Assembly (NCBI GenBank): GCA_002724505.1 | Contig: PBOV01000014.1 | Span: 18,984-28,444, forward strand | Direction of reading: 5' to 3' | DNA from: Rhodospirillaceae bacterium | GTDB lineage: Bacteria; Pseudomonadota; Alphaproteobacteria; MPNO01; UBA2964 | Length of the DNA stretch: 9,461 bases | In this document: piece after piece, positions 1-6,806 of the stretch | Layout of the letters: each line of letters starts with the position of its first letter | Position numbering within the stretch: the first letter of the stretch is position 1 | Program-made: the position numbers and the translations under genes | Notes under the pieces: generated by a model | Database searches by the model: none | What the model was told of the DNA's origin: nothing | What the model saw: the letters and a program-made list of their open reading frames with translations, nothing else

Positions 1-1346
1 CCGTATCGAAATGCCTGAGCGATTACTAGCAGGCGATCTGGTGATGGCACTGCAAGGGCGGCACGCACTGTGTTTTTGTCAAGCGGTTCCGATGTTTCGG
101 CTCGTTTAATATCTATTTCGTTAAGACCAGTTAAATCAGTCTCCATTGATCGCAGGGCTTTTTGCAAAGATTCGGCAAAGTTTCGGCCAACTGCCATGGC
201 TTCACCAACTGATTTCATTGATGTAGTCAGTAAAGCTTCTGTTTCGGAAAATTTCTCAAAGGTAAAGCGCGGCACCTTGGTTACAACATAATCAATAGTT
301 GGCTCGAAAGATGCTGGGGTGACACCAGTGATATCGTTGTCCAGCTCGTCCAGCGTATAACCAATCGCAAGCTGAGCTGCGACCTTAGCGATCGGGAAGC
401 CAGTGGCTTTAGACGCGAGTGCAGAGGAGCGTGAGACACGCGGATTCATCTCAATAATGACCATACGGCCGTCTTGAGGATTTATCGCAAACTGCACGTT
501 AGAGCCCCCCGTATCCACGCCGATTTCCCTTAATACGGCGAGTGAGGCGTTACGCATGATTTGATATTCTTTGTCGGTGAGAGTAAGGGCCGGGGCAACC
601 GTAATCGAGTCACCGGTATGAATACCCATCGGGTCAACATTTTCAATTGAGCAAATTATGATACAGTTATCCGCCCGGTCGCGGACAACCTCCATCTCAA
701 ATTCTTTCCAGCCTAGAACCGACTCCTCTATCAGAACGGAATGCGATGGTGACGCATCAAATCCACTCCGTACAATGTTACGAAATTGTTCTTTGTTATA
801 GGCTATACCCCCGCCGGTGCCGCCGAGTGTAAAAGATGGTCGGATAATTGCCGGCAGGCCAGTTATCTCAAACGCTTTCCAGGCCTCTTCCATGGTGCTT
901 GCCACCAAACCTCTAGCGCATTTTAGACCAATTTTTTCCATCGCTTCTTTAAAGCGTTCCCTGTCCTCGGCTTTCTCGATGGCGTCCAGGCTGGCGCCAA
1001 TCAACTCCACACCGAATTTATCTAGAGTGCCATCCTGCGCAAGCGCAAGGGTTGTGTTTAGGCTGGTTTGGCCTCCCATTGTCGGTAGTAGAGCGTCGGG
1101 GCGCTCCTTTTCAATGATCCGCGCGACGAATTCGGGTGTAATTGGTTCTATGTAAGTTGCGTGCGCTAGATCAGGGTCGGTCATTATTGTAGCGGGGTTA
1201 GAATTAACCAGAATGATCCGAAACCCCTCATCTTTTAGTACTTTGCATGCTTGGGTGCCCGAATAATCAAATTCACAGGCTTGACCGATAACAATAGGCC
1301 CCGCGCCTATTATTAGGATGCTTTCAATGTCTGTCCGTTTGGGCAT
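1..1346 (-). CDS. carB: Carbamoyl-phosphate synthase large subunit, N-terminal part (runs off the left edge)
   Basis: CarB makes carbamoyl phosphate from bicarbonate, ATP and the ammonia delivered by CarA, for pyrimidine and arginine synthesis in the cytoplasm. The frame translates without interruption for 448 codons from an ATG at 1346 and is cut by the window edge; the family is about 1,070-1,080 residues, so about 40% is visible. It covers the carboxyphosphate half and the start of the oligomerisation domain. Residues fall at E. coli CarB numbering: R129, R169, the glycine loop GGTGGG at 175-180, E215, G241-I242-H243, Q285, E299, N301 and R303, so this active site looks intact. The start is supported by the family-typical [17 protein letters not shown]. 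No good Shine-Dalgarno sequence precedes it: a GAGG lies about 19 bases away, inside a small inverted repeat (1360-1372). It is co-oriented with carA but separated from it by an oxygenase gene. Confidence 0.97.
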   Translation of the reverse strand, partial: MPKRTDIESILIIGAGPIVIGQACEFDYSGTQACKVLKDEGFRIILVNSNPATIMTDPDLAHATYIEPITPEFVARIIEKERPDALLPTMGGQTSLNTTLALAQDGTLDKFGVELIGASLDAIEKAEDRERFKEAMEKIGLKCARGLVASTMEEAWKAFEITGLPAIIRPSFTLGGTGGGIAYNKEQFRNIVRSGFDASPSHSVLIEESVLGWKEFEMEVVRDRADNCIIICSIENVDPMGIHTGDSITVAPALTLTDKEYQIMRNASLAVLREIGVDTGGSNVQFAINPQDGRMVIIEMNPRVSRSSALASKATGFPIAKVAAQLAIGYTLDELDNDITGVTPASFEPTIDYVVTKVPRFTFEKFSETEALLTTSMKSVGEAMAVGRNFAESLQKALRSMETDLTGLNEIDIKRAETSEPLDKNTVRAALAVPSPDRLLVIAQAFRY

Positions 1347-1531
1347 ATTTTGATCTTTTGTCGAGCCTCAACAGAATTCGGCTGCTGCGGTTAACAGTGA
1401 ATAAATTAATTATGATAAGGTAAGTGTTTTCCATGACTCGGTGCGGTTGTGCAAGGGGCATCTGCCGACTACGGAGAAAAAATTACTGATAGTCCACTTG
1501 CGTTTATCTCAGAGGCCTTAGCAAGGCTAAA
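1347..1531 (-). other. Intergenic gap upstream of carB
   Basis: This 185-base gap separates the oxygenase stop codon from the carB start. It contains an AT-rich stretch (about 1400-1420) that could hold a -10 element, but I found no convincing -35/-10 pair. Just after the oxygenase stop, on either strand, is a 5-bp inverted repeat with a 3-base loop (GCCTT-AGC-AAGGC, 1515-1527). It has no following T run, so it is not a clear terminator. Transcription of carB must come from an unrecognised promoter here or from read-through of the upstream genes. Confidence 0.5.
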
Positions 1532-2569
1532 TTAAGCAGTTTTCTGTTCCTCGGCGATCAGCTGATCCAGAGCGGCGCGCATACTAATTTGACCTGCATC
1601 CTCATTGATATCTATCATCTCAAAATTTGGGTCATATCGCTTTTGCTGCCCCTCTATCATCTGGATATCTTCGTCTAATACCTTCATGGTGTGTTCATAG
1701 ATTGTCCGTTCCTGATCTGGTGTCATTGAGTTTGACGGATAGGTGCTAACCCAAAAATAATGCGTCGTACTCTCAGTTTCCGGCGTTGCGATATGGAGTG
1801 TCCGACGATTGATTAGCTTTTCTGCCGCGGCGGCATTGAACCCTCCCGCGCCATGCTTAGCGTTACCCACTTGGAGCGAGATAAAGCAGGGTGGGATATA
1901 TTCGATTATCTGCCAGCGATCGACATTACCGGTGTACCCTGTCACTTCAACATGGGTAGGGGCGGGGGCAATATTTTCCATCTCTCTGGTGACAATTACT
2001 CGATCACCCCGCCGTTCAGTCTTTGCCTTTCCCGATTCTGCTACACCACCGGTTCCGATGGTATTTTTATGAGTAAAGCCGAGATGGGTAAGATCCATTA
2101 GATTATCAATCAGCAGTCGATAATCAAATTTGCCGCCTAGGGACGCATAGCGTGCATTAAAGCCTTCCATCGCAGCAAATGGAAAATCAAAGGGCTTCTC
2201 CTCTGCAGTTGGCTGTCGATTGCCTGTCCATAGATGGACGAAACCCTGTTTTTCGATGGTTGGGTAGGAATGCACGCAGGCCCCCGGAGGAATTCGCTTC
2301 TGGCTCGGCACTCTAATGCAGTTGCCGGCAGGATCAAAAGTCAGCCCGTGATAGCCACATTGAATATTGTCACCAATCACCTCCCCAAGTGAAAGGGGCG
2401 CCTGCCGGTGGGCGCAGCGATCCTCCAAGGCAACGACCGCATCGTTGGTGTTGCGATAAAGAACGATTTTCTGTCCAGTAACGGTCCGAGCTAAGGGGGT
2501 CTTGCTAACTTCAGATGTCAATGCCACCACATACCAGCAATTTAACAAAAATGTTTTTGTTTGGCTCAC
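1532..2569 (-). CDS. Rieske non-haem iron oxygenase, VanA-like (aromatic ring-hydroxylating or O-demethylating oxygenase subunit)
   Basis: This 345-residue protein has the two-domain plan of a Rieske oxygenase alpha subunit. The [2Fe-2S] ligands are C52-x-H54 and C71-x2-H74, separated by 16 residues. The mononuclear iron site is N156-x2-D159-x2-H162-x4-H167, and D301, in a C-terminal DIQMIEGQQ segment, is the likely third iron ligand. The N-terminus (LNCWYVVA) and the APLSLG and CGYHGL motifs resemble vanillate O-demethylase VanA, dicamba demethylase and toluenesulfonate monooxygenase. The length fits that group. The substrate cannot be deduced. Such enzymes need a reductase to pass electrons from NAD(P)H, and none is visible here. 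The start is GTG at 2569, chosen because AGGGG lies 6 bases upstream and the N-terminus matches the family. The gene sits between carA and carB on the same strand, with its own promoter-like sequence; it has no metabolic link to carbamoyl phosphate. Confidence 0.93.
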   Translation of the reverse strand: MSQTKTFLLNCWYVVALTSEVSKTPLARTVTGQKIVLYRNTNDAVVALEDRCAHRQAPLSLGEVIGDNIQCGYHGLTFDPAGNCIRVPSQKRIPPGACVHSYPTIEKQGFVHLWTGNRQPTAEEKPFDFPFAAMEGFNARYASLGGKFDYRLLIDNLMDLTHLGFTHKNTIGTGGVAESGKAKTERRGDRVIVTREMENIAPAPTHVEVTGYTGNVDRWQIIEYIPPCFISLQVGNAKHGAGGFNAAAAEKLINRRTLHIATPETESTTHYFWVSTYPSNSMTPDQERTIYEHTMKVLDEDIQMIEGQQKRYDPNFEMIDINEDAGQISMRAALDQLIAEEQKTA

Positions 2570-2572
2570 AAA

Positions 2573-2580
2573 TCACCCCT
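2573..2580 (-). promoter_or_regulatory. Ribosome binding site of the Rieske oxygenase gene
   Basis: On the minus strand AGGGGTGA stands just before the GTG start, with the AGGGG core 6 bases away. It is close to the anti-16S consensus and decides the non-ATG start. It is clearly stronger than anything seen before carA, carB or yqeY. Confidence 0.75.
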
Positions 2581-2589
2581 TTTGCTAAC

Positions 2590-2603
2590 CTAATCAAGAT
2601 TAG
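2590..2603 (-). promoter_or_regulatory. Palindrome CTAATC-AA-GATTAG, possible operator
   Basis: A perfect 6-bp inverted repeat with a 2-bp centre overlaps the predicted -10 box (2597-2602) and extends to the expected transcription start of the oxygenase gene. A dimeric regulator bound here would block RNA polymerase. No regulator gene is in the window, so the binding protein is unknown. The palindrome is seen in the sequence; the operator role is inferred. Confidence 0.4.
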
Positions 2604-2625
2604 AGATGGGCAATGGTCCGGTCAA
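2597..2625 (-). promoter_or_regulatory. Predicted sigma-70 promoter of the Rieske oxygenase gene
   Basis: On the minus strand TTGACC (2625-2620) is followed after exactly 17 bases by TAATCT (2602-2597). Transcription would begin near 2590, giving a leader of about 20 bases that contains the ribosome binding site. The -35 matches the consensus at five of six positions and the -10 at about three. Confidence 0.5.
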
Positions 2626-2630
2626 CGCTC

Positions 2631-2660
2631 TGGGGTTTTTGGCCAAACCTCTTAGTTTTT
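2631..2660 (+). other. Hairpin with T-rich tail between carA and the oxygenase gene
   Basis: Reading the plus strand, GGGGTTT and AAACCTC can pair (7 bp including one G-T) around the loop TTGGCC, followed by TTAGTTTTT. This resembles an intrinsic terminator, but on the plus strand, where no gene lies upstream. On the minus strand, which carries carA, the hairpin forms but lacks a T tail. It may act only on antisense transcripts, or not at all. Confidence 0.25.
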
Positions 2661-2668
2661 ATCTAACA

Positions 2669-3832
2669 TCAGGTATGTGCTGCAATCATGTCAACAAAGC
2701 GCTCAAATAGATAGTGACTATCCTGCGGGCCGGGAGAGGCTTCAGGGTGGTACTGCACTGAAAAAATCGGTTTGTCGTCGAGTTTGATGCCTTCGAGAGA
2801 CCCATCAAACAATGAGCTGTGAGTTTCACTAACGCCCACCGGCAGGCTATTACGTTTAACGACGAAACCGTGATTTTGGCTTGTAATCTCTATCCTACCG
2901 GTCTCTAGGTCTTTGACGGGGTGATTGGCGCCCCGATGTCCAAGCTTCATCTTTTGGGTCTCCGCACCCAAAGCAAGAGCCAAAAGCTGGTGACCAAGGC
3001 ATATGCCAAAAATTGGTTTTTCAGCCTTTAAAAGTTCACGAATTATTGGGACTGCATATTTGCCTGTAGCGGCGGGGTCTCCGGGACCGTTCGATAGAAA
3101 GATCCCATCTGGCTCAAGTGCAAGAATTTCTTTAGCGCCGTAATCAGACGGAACAACTGAAACTTTGCATCCAGCCGCAGCTAAGCAGCGAAGAATATTA
3201 TGTTTGGTTCCATAATCAATCGCAACAACATGATACTTGTTCGCAGGTCGGGCTTTGCCGCCTTTACCAGGTGACCACAGGCTTTCGGTCCAATCGTAGG
3301 GGCTCCGGCATGATACCTCAGCCGCGAGGTCCATCCCTTCGAGGCCCGGCCAAGCTGCAGACTTGGCCTTGAGATCCTCAACATCAATATTTCCATCGGA
3401 CGCGTAGCATATGGAGCCAGTTGGCGGTCCATCCGTCCGGATCCGACGCGTTAGATGTCTGGTGTCTAAACCCGCGATCCCAATCAAATTGTGTGACTTT
3501 AGCCAGGTGTCCAGGTGCCTGGTATTACGCCAGTTTGATGGGCTCGTAATATTGCGCCTGAGGATTAGGCCCCGGGCGGCGGGAGTTTTGGATTCAATGT
3601 CTTCATCATTTGTGCCGACATTTCCGATATGAGGAAAGGTAAAGGTAATAATTTGCCCAGAGTAAGATGGATCGCTCAGTATTTCCTGATACCCGGTCAT
3701 CGAGGTGTTAAAACATACTTCACCAACCGCGATACCGGTGGCCCCTATCCCGTACCCCCAAAACACACTGCCATCAGCGAGGACGAGTGCCCCGGTGGCA
3801 TTTTTAGGTTGAGGAGCGGTCATAATAGACAT
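2669..3832 (-). CDS. carA: Carbamoyl-phosphate synthase small subunit (glutamine amidotransferase)
   Basis: CarA hydrolyses glutamine and channels the ammonia to CarB. The 387-residue protein has the CarA-specific N-terminal domain (about 10-150, with TSMTGYQEILSDPSY at 43-57) and a class I glutamine amidotransferase domain (about 200-380). The catalytic cysteine is C278 in GICLGHQLL, and the triad is completed by H362 and E364 in QYHPEASPGPQDS; the SNGPGDP motif is at 247-253. Length and motifs are normal, so the enzyme should be active. The start taken is ATG at 3832; a second ATG at 3823 is possible. Neither has a clear Shine-Dalgarno sequence. The gene is divergent from yqeY and is the first of the minus-strand genes, 99 bases from the oxygenase start. 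A promoter-like sequence lies upstream at 3886-3914. Confidence 0.97.
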   Translation of the reverse strand: MSIMTAPQPKNATGALVLADGSVFWGYGIGATGIAVGEVCFNTSMTGYQEILSDPSYSGQIITFTFPHIGNVGTNDEDIESKTPAARGLILRRNITSPSNWRNTRHLDTWLKSHNLIGIAGLDTRHLTRRIRTDGPPTGSICYASDGNIDVEDLKAKSAAWPGLEGMDLAAEVSCRSPYDWTESLWSPGKGGKARPANKYHVVAIDYGTKHNILRCLAAAGCKVSVVPSDYGAKEILALEPDGIFLSNGPGDPAATGKYAVPIIRELLKAEKPIFGICLGHQLLALALGAETQKMKLGHRGANHPVKDLETGRIEITSQNHGFVVKRNSLPVGVSETHSSLFDGSLEGIKLDDKPIFSVQYHPEASPGPQDSHYLFERFVDMIAAHT

Positions 3833-3861
3833 AGCAGTTTATGAATCAGTGGACTTGAGAC

Positions 3862-3882
3862 GCCCCAACAAAAGGGCTTTTT
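3862..3882 (+). other. Short hairpin with T run in the carA leader region
   Basis: On the plus strand GCCC and GGGC (4 bp, 8-base loop) are followed by TTTTT. The direction is opposite to carA, and yqeY starts further on, so it would end only antisense transcripts coming out of carA. On the minus strand the same bases would form a small stem in the first part of the carA leader. The stem is short and may mean nothing. Confidence 0.2.
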
Positions 3883-3885
3883 CGT

Positions 3886-3914
3886 TAGATAATTGATATC
3901 GGGAGTAGGGTCAA
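3886..3914 (-). promoter_or_regulatory. Predicted sigma-70 promoter of carA
   Basis: On the minus strand TTGACC (3914-3909) is followed after 17 bases by TATCTA (3891-3886), giving a start near 3879 and a leader of about 45 bases before carA. The -35 is good and the -10 is only partly matched. The same TTGACC hexamer opens the predicted promoter of the oxygenase gene. Confidence 0.4.
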
Positions 3915-3970
3915 CGGAAGAATTTACTAATTTATTCATTGTTTTCAATTGCTTATAAAAAAACAGTTTG

Positions 3971-3999
3971 TTGCATCTGAAGAATGAATCCTGTAGGGT
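3971..3999 (+). promoter_or_regulatory. Predicted promoter of yqeY (and perhaps dnaG)
   Basis: TTGCAT (3971-3976) and TAGGGT (3994-3999) are spaced by 17 bases and followed by a GC-rich stretch (GCGGCCCC) where a start-site discriminator would lie. The leader to the yqeY ATG would be about 27 bases. Since yqeY and dnaG are only 63 bases apart on the same strand, this promoter may serve both. Confidence 0.4.
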
Positions 4000-4032
4000 G
4001 CGGCCCCTCAATTACCAAATAAAAATTTTGAC

Positions 4033-4494
4033 ATGCTTCGCGAAGAAATCAGCCTGGCTCTAAAGTCGGCTATGAAGGCAAAAAAAGCCCAATGTGTTTC
4101 GACCTTGCGGCTTATTCTTGCGGCGATTAAGGATCGAGATATCGCGGTCCGAAGCGGCAGTGACTCAGATGGTATATCTGATGATGAGATCATGAAGGTA
4201 CTGCAAACGATGGTTAAGCAGCGCCAGGAAAGCATCAAAATGTATAAGCAGGGCAATCGCCCGGAACTCGCACGGCAAGAGGCTGAAGAAATCAGAATTA
4301 TTCAGGAATTTTTGCCCGTGCAGCTCTCCAGTGACGAAATTTCAGACATTGTAAATAAAGCCATCAGAGAATTGGGTGCCGAGAGCCTCAAGGACATGGG
4401 TAGAATGATGGCGTATCTCCGAAAGAACTATGCTGGTTCAATGGACTTTGGAAAAGCAAGTGCCGCATTAAAAAAGAGTCTCGGTGGCGCTTGA
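4033..4494 (+). CDS. yqeY: GatB/YqeY domain protein
   Basis: This is a stand-alone GatB/YqeY family protein of 153 residues, the usual length. The family resembles the C-terminal tail domain of GatB, a subunit of the tRNA-dependent amidotransferase. The free-standing protein is thought to bind RNA or tRNA, but its exact role is not established. Family segments visible are STLRLILAAIKDRDI (23-37), a helical block rich in K, R, Q and E that ends in IIQEFLPVQLS (89-99), and DMGRMMAYLRKNYAG with MDFGKAS near the C-terminus (121-143). The protein is predicted to be all-helical and cytoplasmic, with no signal peptide. The ATG at 4033 starts the family-typical MLREEIS; no Shine-Dalgarno sequence is seen before it. 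It is divergent from carA and precedes dnaG by 63 bases, probably in the same transcript. Confidence 0.93.
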   Translation: MLREEISLALKSAMKAKKAQCVSTLRLILAAIKDRDIAVRSGSDSDGISDDEIMKVLQTMVKQRQESIKMYKQGNRPELARQEAEEIRIIQEFLPVQLSSDEISDIVNKAIRELGAESLKDMGRMMAYLRKNYAGSMDFGKASAALKKSLGGA

Positions 4495-4557
4495 CGAGAG
4501 CTTCTCTGAGGCGTGGAATAGGGTCTACACGTTATTGAATTCAGGGACCTAGGCCGA

Positions 4558-6591
4558 ATGGCTTTTCCACCACAATTTCTTGATGAGCTTCGGAGCCGGG
4601 TGGGCCTAGCGGAGCTTATCGGCCGACGGGTTAAATTGACTCGCAAGGGCCACGATCACACTGGTCTGTGTCCATTTCACAATGAACGAACGCCAAGCTT
4701 TACTGTGAGTGAAGAAAAAGGTTTCTTTCACTGTTTTGGTTGCGGAGCGCACGGCGACATAATTGGCTTCGTGATGCGGACCGAAAACTTGTCTTTTCCG
4801 GAAGCCGTGTCGCGGTTGGCAGATGAGGCAGGGTTAGTAGTGCCAGAAATGTCGCCAGAAGAACGTCAGACGGCACAGCGTCAGGCTAGCTTATTAGAAA
4901 TAATGGAAAAAGCATGCGTTTATTTTGAGAAAAGTCTCACTAACCCTCAAGGCAAGGCGGCTCTAAGCTATCTTAGGGCACGCGGGGTAGATGACGCGAT
5001 GATCGCCAATTTTCGGCTAGGATTTGCACCAGATAATCGTACCGGACTTAAAACCAGTCTGTTGAGCGCAAGTATTACTGAGGCCCAATTGATTGAAAGC
5101 GGTTTATTAATTAAGCCCGAAGACCCTGCGCGACGTGATCAGACATCATATGATAGATTTCGGGGTCGGGTGACTTTTCCAATAACCGATCGTAGAGGCA
5201 GGGTGATAGCCTTCGGCGCGCGGACGTTGGGTGACAATCAACCTAAATATTTAAACTCGCCCGATACACCTTTGTTTTATAAAGGCCAGGTGCTGTACGG
5301 GGTGGCTAATGCGTGGGCCGCATCACGCGAAGAGAATAGGGTGATAGTTACTGAAGGGTATATGGATGTAATCTCGCTAGCCCGCGCCGGGGTAAAGGCT
5401 GCTGTGGCGCCTCTCGGCACTGCTTTAACAGAAGCCCAAATCTCATTACTTTGGCGTATGACGCCAGAACCAATCTTGTGTTTTGATGGTGACAATGCCG
5501 GTATACGGGCTGCTAACCGTGCTGCTGAACGCGCGTTACCCTTACTTAAGCCGGGTTACTCCCTCCGGTTTGTTACCCTCCCCGAGGGCGAAGACCCAGA
5601 TACATTGATCGAGTCCGAGGGAATAGCAGTGATGGAAGAGCTACTCAAAGGTGCTCGACCGCTTGATTCCGTTATCTGGGATTTGGAAAAGGCGGGACAG
5701 ATATTTGATACGCCAGAGCGGTTAGCCGGATTAGAATATCGGTTGGAACAGCGCGCCCGCTCAATTGCTGATCATAAGGTCCAGTTTCAATACCTTGATG
5801 CTTTCCGCAGCAGATTAAGGGATCTTAAATATACCAGTCGCCGCGGAAAATTTGGCGCCAAGGCCTCCAGCATGGGTAAACTCAGTCAATTTAGGGGTGC
5901 AAAAAAACCTAGATTTAGAACCAACGAATACGACCCCACACCGAATTTACCTTCGCCACCGCTGGTCGCTCCAGAGGGGCTTAACCAACGTCGCGAGCAA
6001 GCGCTTCTCGCAGCTTTACTAAACCACTGGGCGCTCATGGATGAGTTTGCTGAAACCGTTGGGACACTTGATTTTTTGGATCCTAACCTTGACAAACTGC
6101 GCCAAGAAATTCTAACGCTCTACGGCTCAGACCCTGACCTTGATTCTGATGGAGTGAGTCACTATCTACAGGAAAAAGGATACTCAGAGCTCATGAAGGC
6201 TATCCTGCACCCTGCAGTATATATCCATGCCGGGTTTGCTCGGGGGGAGGCGGCTATATCTTCTGTCCGCATGGGGGTCAGCGAGATGGTCGATGGTTTA
6301 CGGGAAGGGGGCCAGAAGGCTGAAGTAGCGGAGGCAGAACAAGCCTATGCCGAGGATCCCACGGAAGAAAACTGGTCGCGGTTGCAGGAGCGTATGGTGA
6401 CGGTTCATCGCCAGGATCAAGTTAATAAGGAGAAGGACTACTCAGAATTTTTTACTGGCCATGGCCTGCCGCATACTCGTAATAAGCCAGCACGGCAAAG
6501 CGAAACTAGCAACGATATTAAGAGTACGAGTGATAAGGAATCGAGCCCGAATAATAACGGTACCGGGAAGGGTTTGGAAATAAATTTCTAA
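4558..6591 (+). CDS. dnaG: DNA primase
   Basis: DnaG lays down the RNA primers for DNA replication in partnership with the DnaB helicase. In the 677-residue product the N-terminal CHC2 zinc domain has ligands C38, H41, C59 and C62. The catalytic core follows (about 120-370), with the conserved basic motif YDRFRGRVTFPI (198-209) and a Toprim fold containing E266 in VTEGYMD and D310 and D312 in CFDGDNAG, the metal-binding acidic residues. A basic, proline-rich linker (about 425-475) leads to a helical C-terminal region (about 475-625) that should contact DnaB. The last 40 or so residues are polar and rich in S, N, T and K and look disordered. The ATG at 4558 is preceded by CAGGGA and AGG, a modest ribosome binding site. 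The neighbours yqeY and rpoD are typical for alphaproteobacteria. All catalytic residues are present. Confidence 0.97.
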   Translation: MAFPPQFLDELRSRVGLAELIGRRVKLTRKGHDHTGLCPFHNERTPSFTVSEEKGFFHCFGCGAHGDIIGFVMRTENLSFPEAVSRLADEAGLVVPEMSPEERQTAQRQASLLEIMEKACVYFEKSLTNPQGKAALSYLRARGVDDAMIANFRLGFAPDNRTGLKTSLLSASITEAQLIESGLLIKPEDPARRDQTSYDRFRGRVTFPITDRRGRVIAFGARTLGDNQPKYLNSPDTPLFYKGQVLYGVANAWAASREENRVIVTEGYMDVISLARAGVKAAVAPLGTALTEAQISLLWRMTPEPILCFDGDNAGIRAANRAAERALPLLKPGYSLRFVTLPEGEDPDTLIESEGIAVMEELLKGARPLDSVIWDLEKAGQIFDTPERLAGLEYRLEQRARSIADHKVQFQYLDAFRSRLRDLKYTSRRGKFGAKASSMGKLSQFRGAKKPRFRTNEYDPTPNLPSPPLVAPEGLNQRREQALLAALLNHWALMDEFAETVGTLDFLDPNLDKLRQEILTLYGSDPDLDSDGVSHYLQEKGYSELMKAILHPAVYIHAGFARGEAAISSVRMGVSEMVDGLREGGQKAEVAEAEQAYAEDPTEENWSRLQERMVTVHRQDQVNKEKDYSEFFTGHGLPHTRNKPARQSETSNDIKSTSDKESSPNNNGTGKGLEINF

Positions 6592-6598
6592 AAGACTG

Positions 6599-6627
6599 TT
6601 GACCCTGATTTGGTCTGAGCCCTTTAT
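6599..6627 (+). promoter_or_regulatory. Possible promoter of rpoD
   Basis: TTGACC (6599-6604) is followed after 17 bases by CTTTAT (6622-6627). The -35 is good and the -10 is poor, and the leader to rpoD would be about 170 bases. The TATAAG at 6759-6764 is an alternative -10 but has no matching -35. Confidence 0.25.
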
Positions 6628-6790
6628 TAATGCTGGTAAGTCGTCAGTAATAAGTGCAAATAGAAAACCCAATTTTATAGATGGTTTAACATAAGATAAG
6701 AATTCGAGTTTTTTTATATGATGGCCCGCCGTTTAAAATTTTTAAGGATGGTGTTATGTATAAGTAGCTTTGGCCAAACTACAATTTTTT

Positions 6791-6796
6791 GGAGAG
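6791..6796 (+). promoter_or_regulatory. Ribosome binding site of rpoD
   Basis: GGAGAG lies 10 bases before the ATG at 6807. It decides the start: the in-frame TTG at 6789 would have to initiate on top of this site and would add MESVIL, which is not seen at the start of RpoD proteins. Confidence 0.65.
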
Positions 6797-6806
6797 CGTA
6801 ATCCTA

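Larger units (their letters stand above)
6592..6806 (+). other. Intergenic gap between dnaG and rpoD
   Basis: This 215-base AT-rich gap holds no gene I can support. It contains a possible promoter (6599-6627), an imperfect inverted repeat (about 6622-6656, TTATTA with TAATAA) without a T tail, a 13-base AT palindrome near 6732-6746, a TATAAG at 6759-6764 with no good -35, and the 10-bp palindrome TTTGGCCAAA (6769-6778). A gap of this size suggests that rpoD can be transcribed separately from dnaG. Confidence 0.5.

Noticed and set aside
817..1155. A 112-codon plus-strand open frame opposite carB
   Set aside because: It is a shadow of the well-supported carB frame on the other strand, with no ribosome binding site or family match.
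1324..1434. A 36-codon open frame on the minus strand starting at 1434 and overlapping the carB start, as a possible leader peptide
   Set aside because: There is no ribosome binding site, no attenuator-like hairpin series and no family resemblance, and it runs into carB in another frame.
1515..1527. Inverted repeat after the oxygenase stop as an intrinsic terminator
   Set aside because: The stem is only 5 bp and no T run follows on either strand.
3820..4011. A 63-codon minus-strand frame covering the carA promoter region
   Set aside because: Most of it lies upstream of the predicted carA transcription start and it overlaps the carA N-terminus in another frame; its composition does not look like a protein.
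6718..6801. A 27-codon plus-strand frame just before rpoD (begins MMARRLKF), as a possible small gene or leader
   Set aside because: It has no Shine-Dalgarno sequence, lies in AT-rich noncoding DNA and ends over the rpoD ribosome binding site; nothing supports translation.
6789..6806. TTG at 6789 as the rpoD start
   Set aside because: It overlaps the GGAGAG ribosome binding site that serves the ATG at 6807, and the added residues are not typical of RpoD.
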